A DNA stretch of 64,000 bases from Tremella fuciformis (GCA_032768795.1 CP136500.1:186001-250000); one strand, 5' to 3'; positions 35,786-48,952 are shown, numbered from the stretch's first letter. Numbers and translations are program-made. Notes: generated by a model from the letters alone, not told the origin.

Positions 35786-36778
35786 GTTTCAGATGATGAG
35801 TGTCGTAACGGATGGTCAAAGAGCGGGACATGGACAATATATCATCAGGCTCACCGTCCGCGCCGGCCGAAAATGGCACTCGGACCGGTCTGTAGTGGAT
35901 TGGGTGTAAGGTGCCAGATGCCAGGTCTGATGCTGCTGCACGATGGTATAGACCTCACGTACGACTAAGTGCGTGGCATCGGAGCGAATACTCGTATGTC
36001 GCGACGGAACGGTACGAGGAGAAAGAGAGCTATTCCCTGGGTCCATCAAGAGGTTGTCCACCGTCAATCAGTCTAGCAGACGTGAACCCACTACCGGACG
36101 ATCGACTGACCAACCAAAAGAACTGGTGATCGCATTTTGACGCCTAGCGCGTAGTCGTAGTCGGTTCAACTAGGAGGTCTCATGTTATAGATGATCGCCC
36201 GAATCCTAGAGATGTAGCTGGGATAAGAAAAGGCGGGGGATCATGCTGAACATCACACCTCACCACACCACCTCGGCACCCAGCTACGCTGCTGAACCAC
36301 GGAGAAGACCAGCTGAACGGATTGTATACGTGTTCTAGTCCCCGCTGGGGGAAATCGTCCACCGTTCACGAGTCGGCTGGGCGGTGGTACGAAGGTGGAG
36401 TTATCAGCTCGTTACGGTCGACGCCAGATGTGAATGAGCAAGCCCTCCTTCCCTTCCCTTGGCCCGATGGATTCTCCAGTGACGGTATCCCGCATCCTGA
36501 TGAACGGTCTGTGTCTCGTGAGGGCTCGGTAGGCTTTCAGTGCGTCTGCCTTTCGCCTTGGATGATCAGCAATGTGAGGCGAAGATGCCGCCACTGCAGC
36601 TCGCCCTATCGATCTTGCTTATATCACGGGGGAGTCGGCACGCTTCCCCTGGCGCCCAGCTGGACATGCAGCCGGATAGTTCGCCGTCCACAAGCTTAGA
36701 CTAGCGCGCTCGATATCCTGCGGCTTCCAAGGCTTCTACGGTACCCGACCAAACGTACCAAATGCCCCATCATCGCCC

Positions 36779-37440
36779 ATGTCGTCGCCAAGCAACGCAC
36801 CCCCTTCTCAGAAGGACGAGGAGACGACAGTCGACGAGGCTCGGCCTGACTATGTGATGGATGCGCCCACTGGCCACTCGAACCTCCGTCGCCGCTCAAA
36901 CCATACTACTTTATCCCGACACCATCTCTCTCTCTCTCTCTCTTTCTTTTGCTGTTCAGCCTCCAGGATTGACTGTGTGGATCAGCGTGAGTAGGCTCGG
37001 AGGATGAGAGGGCATTGCAGCAGCTGCTGGACTTGCAAGAAGAGATCAGTATCAATGAGGACCTTCGAGTCCGCATCCGCATCCGCATCCGCATCCGCAT
37101 CCGCATCCGAGGACGAGGAGGATGAGGATGATGATCTCAAGCCGGCGAATAGGGTCAGTCATCTCACTCATCGAGCTATGGATGTCAAGCCATGCTGATG
37201 CCCGTACAATAGAGCAAGTATCAACCATCAATCCTCCCAAAGCCTTGGCGTTGAGATTCCTCGGCGAAAGCCATGCCGAGACGGTTCGTGATGCCATTTC
37301 AGCCCCGGAGACATACGATCCACCGAGAGAGACGATACGGATCGTCAAAACATCACGCGACCCGCCAGGAGAACGGCAGATCTCGCTTGACGGTGCGCGT
37401 ACTGCGAGTACCCCAGCCCGGTACGTTGCTAATCTTCCAC
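36779..37440 (+). other. weak candidate gene or relic
   Basis: ATG 36779 opens a plausible acidic exon (SSPSNAPPSQKDEETTVDEA). Downstream, an acidic stretch EDEEDEDDDLKPANR runs into a possible donor (GTCAGT near 37155) and, after TAG near 37214, QVSTINPPKALALRFLGESH. The parts do not join in one frame without invoking further splicing or a shift across the ATCCGC repeat. It may be chance or a decayed gene. Confidence 0.2.
37077..37109. repeat. ATCCGC hexanucleotide microsatellite
   Basis: About five tandem ATCCGC units within the weak candidate gene region. Confidence 0.85.
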
Positions 37441-38812
37441 GCCAGCGAGGATCTGTCCAATGCACACTAGTCAGGTGTCATGCTCGGGTATCAGTGCCGT
37501 GGGGATCGGGTAGGTCTGAAGGGCTATCAGGCTGGCACGACGGCAAGGACCGGAGGAGCTACAATGTAGGTAGGTCCGAATGGGTTAGCCATTGATCGTT
37601 CACCCGGAGATACGTGATGACACACCCAGCTCATGCTTGTGGACGATCGACGGTTAAAGAGTGCGAGTAATCAATCATGTTGACGTGTCGCTGTCGACCC
37701 AGGCAGGAGAACTCTCGTACTGCACCGAATCCGACTTCACGCTACAGCTGCAAGGTACAGGTACAACTGTGATCCCGCCATCCGGCGTACCAGTGTAGTG
37801 TCCGCAATGGACCGCAATGGACCAGTGGATCGAATCCATCGTTGACAAACGGCTGACGCCTGTCAAGCCACACACGCCCAAACGAGATGCACTAGCTACG
37901 CCAATTCACCACTCGGCGGTCGACACGAACAGTCAATACGCCCTCAGGACGGGACCGGGTGGCACTTCAGTGTGTCAGAAGGTTTCTGCGTCGTGACCCG
38001 ACTTGGCCGCCGCCTCTGATCGCAACGAAACGAGCGAGCCGCGAGGTCGATGCGGCCGTTGAACATCTCCATCTGACAATGTCTGTACTATCCATATCCT
38101 TCGTCTCGCACTTGCATCGGTCGTGTCACCTGTGGATACTCTCAACAGTTCCGTCACGGCCGAGCGGTACAACAACAGATGTACGCAAAAGCGATGTACC
38201 CACCTGACCTGTGGGCAACAAACAGGCGGTGTGTGCCATCCCGAGAACGCATATTCCTCTGGACCGCATCTCTGGGCTGCATCATGCTGCTGACTGTCTC
38301 GGTGTGAGTGAGGCGTCGAGACAATAGACCCCCGACCCCAAGATCCATCGACCTCTCATCATCCCTGCCCGTCAGTCAGTCATCAGCAATCTCCACTCGC
38401 CCATCACCCCACACTGATCAAACCGTTCTCCCATATCCCACTATTTGCCTCTCCTGCACCTCTCCATCGTCCCCGTTCTTACCCTCGGACACTATACCCC
38501 CACCACGTTCGATGAACGGTCCATCACAAAGCCTGTAGGCTATAACGCCAGTCATCACTCTGGACTTATATCACATGGATATATGCGAATGGACAACGGG
38601 CACCGGCCATGCACATTCACAAGGACGGCCGAGCAGCAAGGGACGCAGCGTTCAGCGTTCATATGATATCTTGTTGACCCGTCACCATGTCCTAGCCTAC
38701 GGTCGGATGCTCTTCGCCGAGTGGTTAATTCCCATTTGCGCCGCCCAGAGCCACCTGGCTCTGATCGATTCGAGTTCTTTGTCTCTTACATGCATCCTCC
38801 GATAATGCTAAA

Positions 38813-38832
38813 TGTACATCAGGCTACTTTAT
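38813..38832 (-). repeat. single copy of dispersed 19-bp motif
   Basis: Reads TGTACATCAGGCTACTTTAT on +, a left-end orientation copy with one mismatch to consensus. Confidence 0.6.
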
Positions 38833-38902
38833 CTTTGCACTAAATCCATGCATCAGTCGATTGATCACGGGTGCTCTCTGGTATGGTCAGGCTACCGTCT
38901 TG

Positions 38903-38928
38903 CCCCCCCCCCCCCCCCCCCCCCCCCC
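38903..38928. repeat. poly-C homopolymer
   Basis: A run of about 26 C on + in otherwise unannotated sequence. Confidence 0.85.
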
Positions 38929-41900
38929 AAAAGGGCCGGGACTGTGGCTGCCCCGGATATGCTTTAGCTGGGTATCGCATATCGCATATCGCATACACGC
39001 CGGCTCGGCATCACCTAACGAGCCGCGAGCCGATCCACCTGCGGGCTCAGATTGAACGTTGACAACTCGGCTGTTGAACGGCCTGTCTGGAATAACGGAC
39101 CAAGGAGTGTTTTTGGTTTGGGGCCAGGACTATCTCGTAGGGCGGATTCCCGCTGTGCTGTGCTGTGCTGTGAACGAGTATGGACTGCCAGATCTCGGGA
39201 AGCTATGTACAGGAGTACGAGACTGCTCGTCATCGTCTCATACGCTTACAGGTGGAGGACTACTTGGTTATATGGTATCTGATCATCTGATGAGATGCCT
39301 ACGGTTCACTGTCGACATGTCACCGGGATTCAAGCTCGGCTGGGCTACACACCTGGGCTCGGTAGCCTCATCACCCGCTTCAGGTCATCCCTCTCTCGCT
39401 GTCCTCACCGTCCTCCTCTGACCTATTGCAAGTCGCTCCATCGGTACAAGCAAGGCAAGATGATTCACAATCGCAAGCACAACGCTCGTCGAGGTTGAGA
39501 CGAGACGAGGTCCAATGGATCGCGGGGGACACCGAGCAGATCCTCATGATGTATGCATGCTTGTAGCTTGTACAGCCCCCACAGCGACTGGGCGCGCCCT
39601 ACATTTGCCTTGTTCTGTCCCACTTTGCCACGGGAGACGACTCACCCATGCCTCACATGAGTGAACACCTCACATACTTTATAATCATCATTTGGAAACT
39701 GCCTGCCAAGCTCTCGCCAATCAAGGACTGGTCACCAGCACCGCTTGGGACGCAGACCGCCATGTCACAGTCTGTCAGCCGCGAGTGGCACCAACGGCGG
39801 CATATCGGGGTGGGGAACAAGATGAAGGGGAAGACTTATAAAGTTGCCGGCCTAAGCGTCCGGGAGCGAGGAGACTTGAGCATTGAGCAGCTTGGACCTC
39901 GTTCTGGAGCGTCTTGTTGCATCTCCGACGCCAGAGTCTCGTCCTTTCGGACAGGTTAGGTACGTCTTGACGTCAATCACTCGGTGATCCATCACTATGG
40001 CCGAGGACCGAGCAAGAGGCCAAGCCGCTCGACCAATGTCGAGAGCGGATGGGTACAGATCAACCTCGATCGACGCCACGAAGCAGCCAACCAACCGTTG
40101 TCCGCTTTCAGATTCCCATGTCCGCTCGACATGACACGATCATACATGCATTCCTCTCATCTTGTGCGCTATTCAACGTGACGTGGCCCGATGCGCCGAT
40201 CCAACCGGTACGGTACCCCGTCGGCGATACATCATCTCGTATCGGCTTGGTGGCGTTTGAGGACGGAACAAGGAAGCAGGGGAGGAAGAGGTGATGCGAG
40301 CAAGGGCAAGTGTGGTGAGTTCCCCAAACTGCCTCTGCCTCGACGTGGCAGGACCTTCGACACATGTAAGTGACTTTGCTCGGCCGCACATCATGCTCAG
40401 TACCAATGCCAGATCCAGCGACCGCCTTCTCCACCCCAACCCCAATCCTATGCCTCCTCGCGCGGCCATCAGCGGTCCCACGGCTTTCCAACACCGCCAC
40501 CGCTTCCCCCTCTCGACGCCCTGTGCTGTGCCTTCTGCCGACCAATGGCAGAGATGTGTGTTTCCGATCCACCTCCTCCCTCGGGCGGCTCAGACTCCGC
40601 ACGAGGTACTGCCCTTCCGACGGTGCGGTGAACAATTTCTCTGGGTCGAAAAATCTCCTTCTCCTTGCGTGCTACCGCCTTTACGACCGTCCAGTCTGCC
40701 CTTGCAAGATCGTCCATCTCCAAGCAGACATGTATCACCCACACCTCCGTCCGTCCCCGAAGATCACTTCCCCATATGCCCCTTTCCCCCACGTCTCTTC
40801 ATTTACGGGAGCTCCGCCAGCCTTTCACTTCGCCCACTCTCGTTGACGAGGTCGCTCATCCCGTCAGCCGTCCATCGTACACGCAAGAATGAGGGTGAGG
40901 GCTCACCTGTCGTAAGCAAAGCCTTGAAGTCCCGTATCAGATGAATATAGACCTCGCTCGTCGCCTTGTGTCACACACAAGCGTGTCCGAGGAGCTCCTT
41001 TTGGACGCGCTCCCGTGTCTGCCGCGTGGGGATGGACGGCAGGGGCTGACAGGTGTATCGACAAGGTTGTCACGTAAAGAATGAACCAAGACGAGATTTA
41101 AGTTAAACATCAATTCAGCATATATCTGCGAGCATATGGGTCCAAGTTGTTCTCCATCAACGATTCCGCTAGCGCTGTCACATGTGCTGCTTCTGTCTGA
41201 CTGCCTGGATATTCCCAAGCGAAACGAAGCGCCACGGCTCGTGAGGCTGTGTGTAAAGATACGGACCCTCACACTCCCGGAGTAAAAGCGGTCCCAGGCT
41301 CTCTCGAACAGCCCAACGAGGTATTCTCGCAGAGACCTCTCGTCTCCCGTGATCACCTGGCGCCCGTGCTCCTACGGCAGACACCAAGTCATCGGCCGGA
41401 TATGTCCAGTGCTCAACGCCCAGCGTCTCTTCCGCTTGCCAGCCGGAACGGACTACCTCGCTACCTGTCCTAGATACAACCGGTACGCCCCAAGAATATG
41501 CAGACACACACCTCGTTCCGAGCAATCGGATACTACGCCATCAAGGTGCCAGTTTCCCCTCCGTAAGAAGTATCGCAGTGGCACAAACTCAAGATGTACA
41601 AAGATAGTGCCGGTTGAGGACTCAAGAGCGACGCATTGACCGGGCACGGAGCAGGTACGTATCATGTGGGATGCTCACCCGCCTCTGCCCCGGGAGATCG
41701 CGCCCGAATGCGTTGTCCTTGCGGTTGCTGGACGGAGCCCAACGTTCATCACCCTGCCAGTCTGAACAGTATTCGATGGGCGCGCAGATGTGCCACCTTA
41801 TAGTTCTGTTGGACGTATTCAACCGTACCTGAGAAGGGGAAATGCCCTACACAGCCAAGGCGAAAGCGGAACATCGCAAGATACGATGCAGTCTTATGGA

Positions 41901-41997
41901 GAAGAGATTGACAGGCTGCAGGACGGATGGACGACCTGGATTTTGCTGAGCGGGATGAGAGGCGGCTTCTGAACAACTTGAAGACAGTTGTCTGCCA

Positions 41998-42045
41998 TAG
42001 GTAGAGATAGAGGTAGAGGTAGAGGGAGAGGGAGAGGGAGAGGGA
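41998..42045. repeat. purine-rich simple repeat
   Basis: Degenerate tandem GGTAGA/GGGAGA hexamers on +. Confidence 0.8.
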
Positions 42046-44084
42046 CAAGGCGATGCAGAAGGCGAAGGCCAAGGGAAAGCTCGACTGCTTGGGAGTCGTC
42101 GTCGTCGTGCTCTCCGGCCCCTCCCATGCCCGCCCTCTTCGAGTCAACGGACATGGTCTGATTCAGGCAGCTCGACACTGTCAGAGCCAAGAACAGGGCT
42201 CTTCGAATTTCAGCAATCAGAGAATCTCCCCAACCTGTCGACCGATGAAGGATTCCCACCCCAGCTGCTTCGGATCTCTGCGGACCTGTCATCCCATCAG
42301 CTCGATTCTCTCGGCACTGACGGACTTGGTCTCTGGCACACTTCCTATCCGTGACCGATCTCAGTTACCTACCCCTCCTACCTCGGACATGTTGTCTGAA
42401 TTGCCCGTCATCTTTCAATCTGTGCCATCCATTTCGCGCTGATACGTGTCCAGCATCCACCTCATCCACTGAGAGTGACATGACTGGCAGACCTCGCTGT
42501 GTCCTTCTGCCAAGTTGGAGGTCGAGCTCATCCCCGTCGTGAGCTCGCATTCACCTCCGATACCAAAGGCTGATCGATCAGCAAGACGCACACGACATGC
42601 ACGCATGATCAAAGTCGAGTCGAAGAAGAGCAGCAAGGTGCTAGCTCGCTTGCGCGACCAAACAGGCGGGAAATACAGGTCGCCATCGCAACTCGACCGC
42701 GGGATTGTCTCGGTCACACACGCTAGCTGAACACGCAAGCTCCCTTTCTTTTCAACTCGATATCTCCAGGTACGGCTGTCCGACGCTGGAATGGAGAAGC
42801 ACCTGAGACGATGGGTGGGACTGCGGGCAAAGGAGATCTGTATGGTGTTTGCGATAGGTCATGGGTCAAGCGCGAGCTTCAGGTCACAGCTCTCGCATCT
42901 CACACCCGCCGACTAGACGCGTTTGCTAGATGGACGCAGCTTATCAACCCGGACCTTTGTCTTTTGATGTGACCCTTTCGCACCCCACTCCTGATTGTCC
43001 CGTCCATCAGCTCGCTGGACTCTTGGCACACATCTCACCTACGAGTACGGTACATCAGATCAATCAAGCGTGTGACGGGGATATCTGGCGAGACAGTCAA
43101 GTACCATGCGGAGTGGAGTGATTGTGTCTTTGTATATCCGTGAAAAACGTTGGAAGCAGGCAGGATTCTCATTGAACGCACAATATCTTCGGTACACATG
43201 ATGCTGAGAGGTCATATGATACAATATAGGGCCGTTGGGGGCTGTATTTAAAAACAGCAATATCTGGGCGGCAGGCTTGTCTCAATCACAATGGCGAATG
43301 ACACCATGGCGAAGCTTTTGTCAGCAGGGCTGGTATCCGAGTGCCTTTGAGATCTAGAGTGATGATGGTGCATGCAGGCACAGCGAGCTAATGTTGCAGA
43401 TGAGGTGAATAGTGCTATATACCCCCCGATTGAGTTAATCTCGGTTGGGCGGCGATATGGTCAATATGTGGAGCCGAAGCAGACTGCAGTCTGAACTGTA
43501 CCGAGTCTTGAACTTGTTCCGGACGACACCCCCCAATGCAGGATCATCAAGCAATGTAGCGTACATCGGACACGGAAACGCGGAAACGGAGTAAGTAGGT
43601 ACAGTACATGCCCGTCAGTTAGCAGCCCATCATGCCAATACCTTTCTGATCAACGGATGAAAGGATGACGTCCGGCCTCAAACTTGATAGACACCTGGAC
43701 AGCGTACACCGCAATGATTGCGCCACCATCTTGGTCATGGGCCGTTGAACGGCCAGCGAGTAACACGATCGACATACATAGATTGTGCTGATCGATCGAC
43801 TGTGACGCGGTCCTTGGATGTGAACCCGACCGGCACAGGGCACACATGGAGATACACGCCCATGCACAATCCGGATAATCGGTGTTGCCAGGTGTATGTC
43901 TGGGGCTAGTCGCCACGGAAATTGCCAGGGTTGACTCGTCTCTCGAACCAATGGTCCTCTCCCTCTTGAATCGTTGACGCCTTTCTGTCTGAAGACCATG
44001 TGGCGTCGATCCGGACAAACTGCGTCTCTTTCCGCCAGGGATACGTTGCACACGCTTTCATTCCTCTATCGACACTGAGATTTT

Positions 44085-44104
44085 TGTACACGAGGCTACT
44101 TTTT
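44085..44104 (-). repeat. single copy of dispersed 19-bp motif
   Basis: Reads TGTACACGAGGCTACTTTTT on +. A further degenerate relative (GAGCTACTTTTTAATGG) in the same orientation lies at 44284. Confidence 0.55.
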
Positions 44105-45692
44105 GCATCTGCTTTTCAGGACGGAGAACGCAGAGTATCATAAGCAAGAGGTGACGACATGTCATCATCACTTGTTCCCCCGCAGCACCGGCCACTCTCC
44201 AGTTTATCGAGTAGAACACTATCGACCGATTGTTCGATAGGCTGTTGCAGCGTGCAGCGCCTGCAATCACTGGTTGAACCAGCGAGCTACTTTTTAATGG
44301 CATGCATGGCATCCAGAAGCCAAGGCAACTGACACGGCGCCGGGACCCTGGACCTGACTCCTCCCGCGCCCTCACGCCCAGGACTCCCGCAAGACCGCCG
44401 TGGCGAGCCCTCAGGCGGAAACTGAACTATCGATCAGTCCGGCATCCGGGACAGAGGATCAGGACGGATAGGAAAGGGACTGACCCACTAATCCAAGCAC
44501 CAGGAGCTGGAATATGTACCAGTAAATGTAGTACCACTGAATCACCGGGGAACCGATCGAACTGCAAAGAGTCTAACGCCTCGAGATGCATGCTGGTCGT
44601 CGATGGGATGATCCAATCAGGGTCACGCCGCTGCAAGCACCGCGACGTTACGCAATCCAGTAGACAGCACACCGCGTGCAAACAAAGACAAAGTGACGGC
44701 TCTTCTTGCCGCCGGGTATGCTTGCGTCCCTTTCGCCTCAGAAAGCCTAGATGGACCGATGGAAACCGGACGGGTTGTCAGCCTTGGACAGAGATTGAGC
44801 CTCTGTCAGTGGAGGAGAAGGTCGTCCCACGGACAAGGGCGCAAACGAACAGATCATCGTCGTCCTAGTGAGCGACTCCCTCCTGCTTGCTGGAAGCGAG
44901 AAGGTGAACCGAGGGGTAAACAAGGCGGTCTCGCACCCTCGCAAGAAGTCTGAGCGCCTCATAGGACAGTGATGAGCTCGGGATCAGGGGCACGCTACTC
45001 GATCCATCATCCTTTCTTGTGGCCTGCCACCCGCACCCACTGTCCACCTCTACCGGAAGCTATCTGCACACGCCGGGAAACCCTGCCTGCCTTGTATATA
45101 TATCTTCAGATGAGACGGTGAATAGCCTTCGGAAATCATCTATCAGGACCAACTTGCGATCAATCAGGGTAGGTCGAGTTGCAAACAGATGTGTATGTAT
45201 GCAATTGAGATTTGACTCTGCTTTGGTCATTGCATCATGTTACATAGAACCAGCCTTCACTCGAGGTACTTGTTGGTCATCTTCAAGCCCTCCCGAGCCA
45301 AATGCATTTCGAGATTGGCGACAGGTCTGGCACGGCTCCGGATGCCAGTCGAGAGCCTCCCCTGTTCTCCGTAAAGGAGACTGGGCCCAGTGAGGCGCAT
45401 GGTCCCTAATCGGAAAGATCCACGACTGTCCGTGGCGGTGTATGTAGATTTCGCATGCCTCAGGAAGACAGAGGAGAATGGCGTATGTGATCCCCCCGGC
45501 AGACTTGGGTGTCGCTCATTCATGCCCACAGACTGTGGAAGATGAGGTTCCTGGGACTGGGTAGACAAGAATGTGAAAGGCCGAGAAGTCATATGTACAG
45601 TATCGATCCCACACCCAGGGCGAAATTCAGCATCGAACACCAAGGAGTTCTGCTCGATCTCCTTGGTTACGCAACCATGATACTGGATTTAT

Positions 45693-46032
45693 TGTACAAC
45701 GAGCTACTTTATAAACGTCTGTATGGGAACAATGAATGGGGCGTTGGTCCGACCTCTACCTCACTGACACACCGAGAGTGCGGCAACATTTTGGCGCACG
45801 GCGAAATGGGTATGCATGTCGACCACAGCATTGTGTGATGGCTGTGCTGTGCAACAGGCCATGCACCAGCAAATTAAAGACTCACGTTGGTCCTCTGACC
45901 TGGATACAGGACGTGTTTGACCTGCCCCTTCCGGTCGGTCTGGGGTTACGCTTGGGTCTGCGTTTCTGCTCGGTCACCTCTCCACCAACATCTTGCAGCT
46001 ATCTTCATCCGGCATAAAGTAGCCTCATGTAC
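45693..46032. repeat. MITE-like inverted pair 2
   Basis: TGTACAACGAGCTACTTTAT on the left and ATAAAGTAGCCTCATGTAC on the right form an imperfect inverted repeat enclosing about 300 bp without a convincing gene. Confidence 0.5.
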
Positions 46033-47195
46033 ATGGTAGGCATTGAATCCATTTGCATCCGTGCATAGATGGATCATGCCTCGGGACGCTACTCAACAGG
46101 ATGAATACACATACCCTCCAGGTAGTCAAAGTGGCATTTGGGTGCTCAATGTCAGGTTTGCGGTATTGGCGGTCTAAAGTGAGAGAAACGTTATTGTGAG
46201 CAAGTTGCCAATCAGCTCCCGTGCGCCTCTCAAGAGCCGCAACGCAGCATACATTGTGCGAGCTTTTGCCATCCCGCGGACATCAGGTGGATTGGGTGGT
46301 GGACGCGATGGATGCGGATACGAGATCGGGCATTGTGACAGACTCTGAAGCTGTACCAACAACAGTGAGCTCTATTGACGGACAAACGGCACCACTCACA
46401 TCAGCCGCAATGTCAGAACTGTCGGAGACACCGCTTCATACCCTCGCTTGTACCTCCCTCTGTCCGGAAAGAAGGATCGCTCTCTTACCAGTCCGGAACG
46501 CCATCCTGTTGCGATTGCCCAGAGATGTGACTCGCAGATGAGCACACGGCGAGTGTCCTGCAAATCGTGTCAATCATTCTGCACTGCAAAGCTCATGACA
46601 AAGGCTCACGTCTGCCAATCTGCCCCCTCCCGCATCTCTCACACCTCAAAGCCTCTCCTTTCTTCCACCCTTGTTTGCGAATGGGACTCAAAGCCAAGTC
46701 ATGGCTGAACCGCAACTGCTCGAGACTATGTACACACCTTCTTCAGTAGCTGGATGAATCCCATGCCGGGCCGCTCCTTCGGACCAGACCAGTGCTTCGC
46801 GCCGCCGCCCAACGATCCATCAAGCCAGAGAAGCTGTCTCCCGGAGGTCGATGATCTTGATAGGATTCGGGACTGTGGGTCTGTCCTTCTTCTCTGTCGA
46901 CCCTCTCACTCCTCTCTCTCTTGTACCCCTCCAATGTTTGCGCTTTCATAACCGGACGGATGCGCAGAGAACCTGCCAGCGGGAGATGTGGATCGAGAAG
47001 AGTGCCGCACGACATCTAGGTACCGCCAGACACATTGCGCGCACGTTGTCGGCTCTTCGCCCTCCCCGTATCTGTCTGCCATCAAATGGCTCACTCTGTC
47101 GCACAAGCAGCAACATTCGGAACAATTTGCAGATCGATCAGCTGTCTTCGCTAAAGCTTTATACCGCGGTCAAGCTTGATGCTCGAGCATATGAC

Positions 47196-47466
47196 CGACG
47201 GTATCTATAGCTCTGTGGCTATGTAGTTCCGGTCACCTGTTGCCCGCTCAGCACTTGCTATGTGTGATGAGGAGGGCAACAGGCGGCGGCATACTACAAG
47301 GTTGTTGAGGGTGTCGGCGTTATAGACGGAGTTATCACTGGTGGCAGCTTTTCTGCCTCGTCAAGGATGAACCTCGTCAAGGCACAACCTTGTCAAGGAT
47401 GTGTGCCTTGACAAGGCTACTCGAGGATGAGTCAAGCTCATGTGAGCGTACCACCTATTTCCGTTG
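47196..47466 (-). repeat. decayed solo copia LTR
   Basis: 271 bp matching the copia LTR family in reverse orientation, from CGACGGTATC to CCTATTTCCGTTG. The CCTCGACGAGG palindromes of young copies appear here as CCTTGACAAGG or CCTTGTCAAGG, i.e. CpG changed to TpG/CpA. No target duplication is recognised. Confidence 0.85.
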
Positions 47467-48149
47467 TATATATGTCTACGGACTGGGTGGCAAATCCGTG
47501 TGCGCAACTCCTTCTCCTGGTGTTACAACCCTGCACACCGCCCACCTGCAACACCACCAGCCTTTGCCACTGCAGGTTGTAACACCGATCACCAACCGTT
47601 CACTCAATCACCCCCACCGTTCACCCAAGCACTCCTACCCCTTGAGGGCCCATATTGTTTTTGTAGGGGATCTTGACCATTTCCCCCGTTCGGACACTCT
47701 GTTGGACCCATTCAGGCGTGACAACCGGGGTGGGGAAGAAACGACGCATGCTCGTGGCCGTTCAGCTCCGGCGGGGTTTTTTGGGGTATGGTGACGTGAG
47801 TGACGTCAATGACGGTCCATTACGAGGACTCAAGCCGAGAGGAGAAAGAGGAGGGGCGAGGAGAGGAGGGGGACACAACTCGTCCAAGATGGATTTTGCC
47901 AGCGATTGGAATCATATCGTCTTTTTTGGTCTCCAGCCCCTGTCATGAAGTGTGGCTGTCGGATCGGGCTCTGTGATGGTGGCGGCGGCAGAGAACGAGA
48001 TGGCGGATGATGAGTAGTTGGAGGAGGCTGAAGCTGACGATGCGGAGACATGGCAATGATGTGAATCAGGTCTGAGGATCATGTCGAACGACTTTGGGAA
48101 ATCGCAAAAGACACCTCCGTGTTCCTAAGGAGGATCAGCGGCTCTTCAT
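47467..48149. other. no gene seen
   Basis: Pyrimidine-rich left part and purine-rich right part. Possible extra exons of the minus-strand fragment at 48150-48678 could lie here (for example around 47950-48085, Ser/Ala rich), but they cannot be confirmed. A poly-G run lies just beyond the right edge, at about 48209-48222. Confidence 0.3.
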
Positions 48150-48678
48150 TCAAACATCCCCAGCCCGGGGGGGAAATGAAGGAGAGGGGGGTGGGGAAGA
48201 GAGAGAGGAAGGGGGGGGGGGAGGCTTGTTGACTGAAACTACGTGTATCAACTTGATCACCTCCAAGCCCGGTCTGTTATCCCTCCATTCTAGAGGTATA
48301 TACGCAAACGTCATGTTTTGGAATATTGCCTCAGCCTCTGCTCCGTCCAGCAAGTCTCTACCAACAGCCGCCCCAGCTTTGCCCAACACGTTGAGTCCTG
48401 TCAGTCTTGTTCGGAGAGGAGCAGTGGTCAATGCCATATCAGAGATAGAGGCAATGTCCATCATGTCCATTTTGGCATCCGGATCCTTGTCCTCGTACTT
48501 GTCCTCGTCCTCATCTATGCCATCAACAACGTCGGCAGGAGTTGAGATGGGCATGTTGATCAAAGAGCGTGCTTGAGCATGAGAATGAGAATGAGAGTGA
48601 GCAGACGTTGCGCTTTTTTTCACCGTGTCTGACTGCGACGCACTGATGACTGTCTTGGTCACACGTGTCAACGGCCGC
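48150..48678 (-). pseudogene. gene fragment truncated by copia 2
   Basis: Frame open from the copia LTR edge (48678) leftwards. It has a His/Ser repeat (HSHSHSHAQA), an acidic stretch (DEDEDKYEDKDPDAKMD), then a folded-looking end IFQNMTFAYIPLEWRDNRPG before a possible donor GTAGTT. The last part loosely resembles the start of a BRCT domain, which is a weak guess. Its N-terminus is missing: the sequence beyond the copia element belongs to a gypsy element, not to this gene. Confidence 0.35.
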
Positions 48679-48933
48679 CGACGGAATCCTAGCTCTGAGG
48701 CAATGAGATTCCCGGTCACCTGTTGCCCGCTCAGCACTTGCTATGAGTGATGAGAAGGGCAACAGGCGGCAGCATTCTACAAGGTTGTCGAGGGTATCGG
48801 CGTTATAGTCGGAGTTATCGTTGGTGGCAGCTTGTCAACCTCGTCGAGGGTGAACCTCGACGAGGTTGTGTACCTCGACGAGGCTACTCGAGGATGAGTC
48901 AAGCTCATATGAGCGTATCACCTATTTCCGTTG
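48679..48933 (-). repeat. 3' LTR of copia 2
   Basis: 255 bp ending at the purine tract side. It carries CCTCGTCGAGG and CCTCGACGAGG palindromes but fewer than copia 1. Confidence 0.88.
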
Positions 48934-48952
48934 CCTCCCCTCGCGAGCATGT

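Larger units (their letters stand above)
34300..47195. other. gene-poor region, about 13 kb
   Basis: I find no convincing gene on either strand. Open frames are short and lack intron-linked continuations or motifs, apart from a weak candidate at 36779-37440. The stretch carries several copies of the 19-bp dispersed motif, poly-C at 38903, an ATCCGC repeat near 37077, TC repeats near 36927 and GAGGTA/GAGAGG repeats at 41998-42045. It could be heterochromatin, old element remnants or a long regulatory or noncoding region. Confidence 0.5.

Noticed and set aside
38706..38790. tRNA-like A box (GCCGAGTGGTTAA) and B-box-like GATTCGAGTTC
   Set aside because: No 7-bp acceptor stem or T-arm pairing could be formed around them, so not called a tRNA gene.
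40291..40944. 217-codon plus-strand open frame
   Set aside because: Pro/Ser/Arg-rich with overlapping equally long frames, no motif, no splice continuation, inside the gene-poor region.
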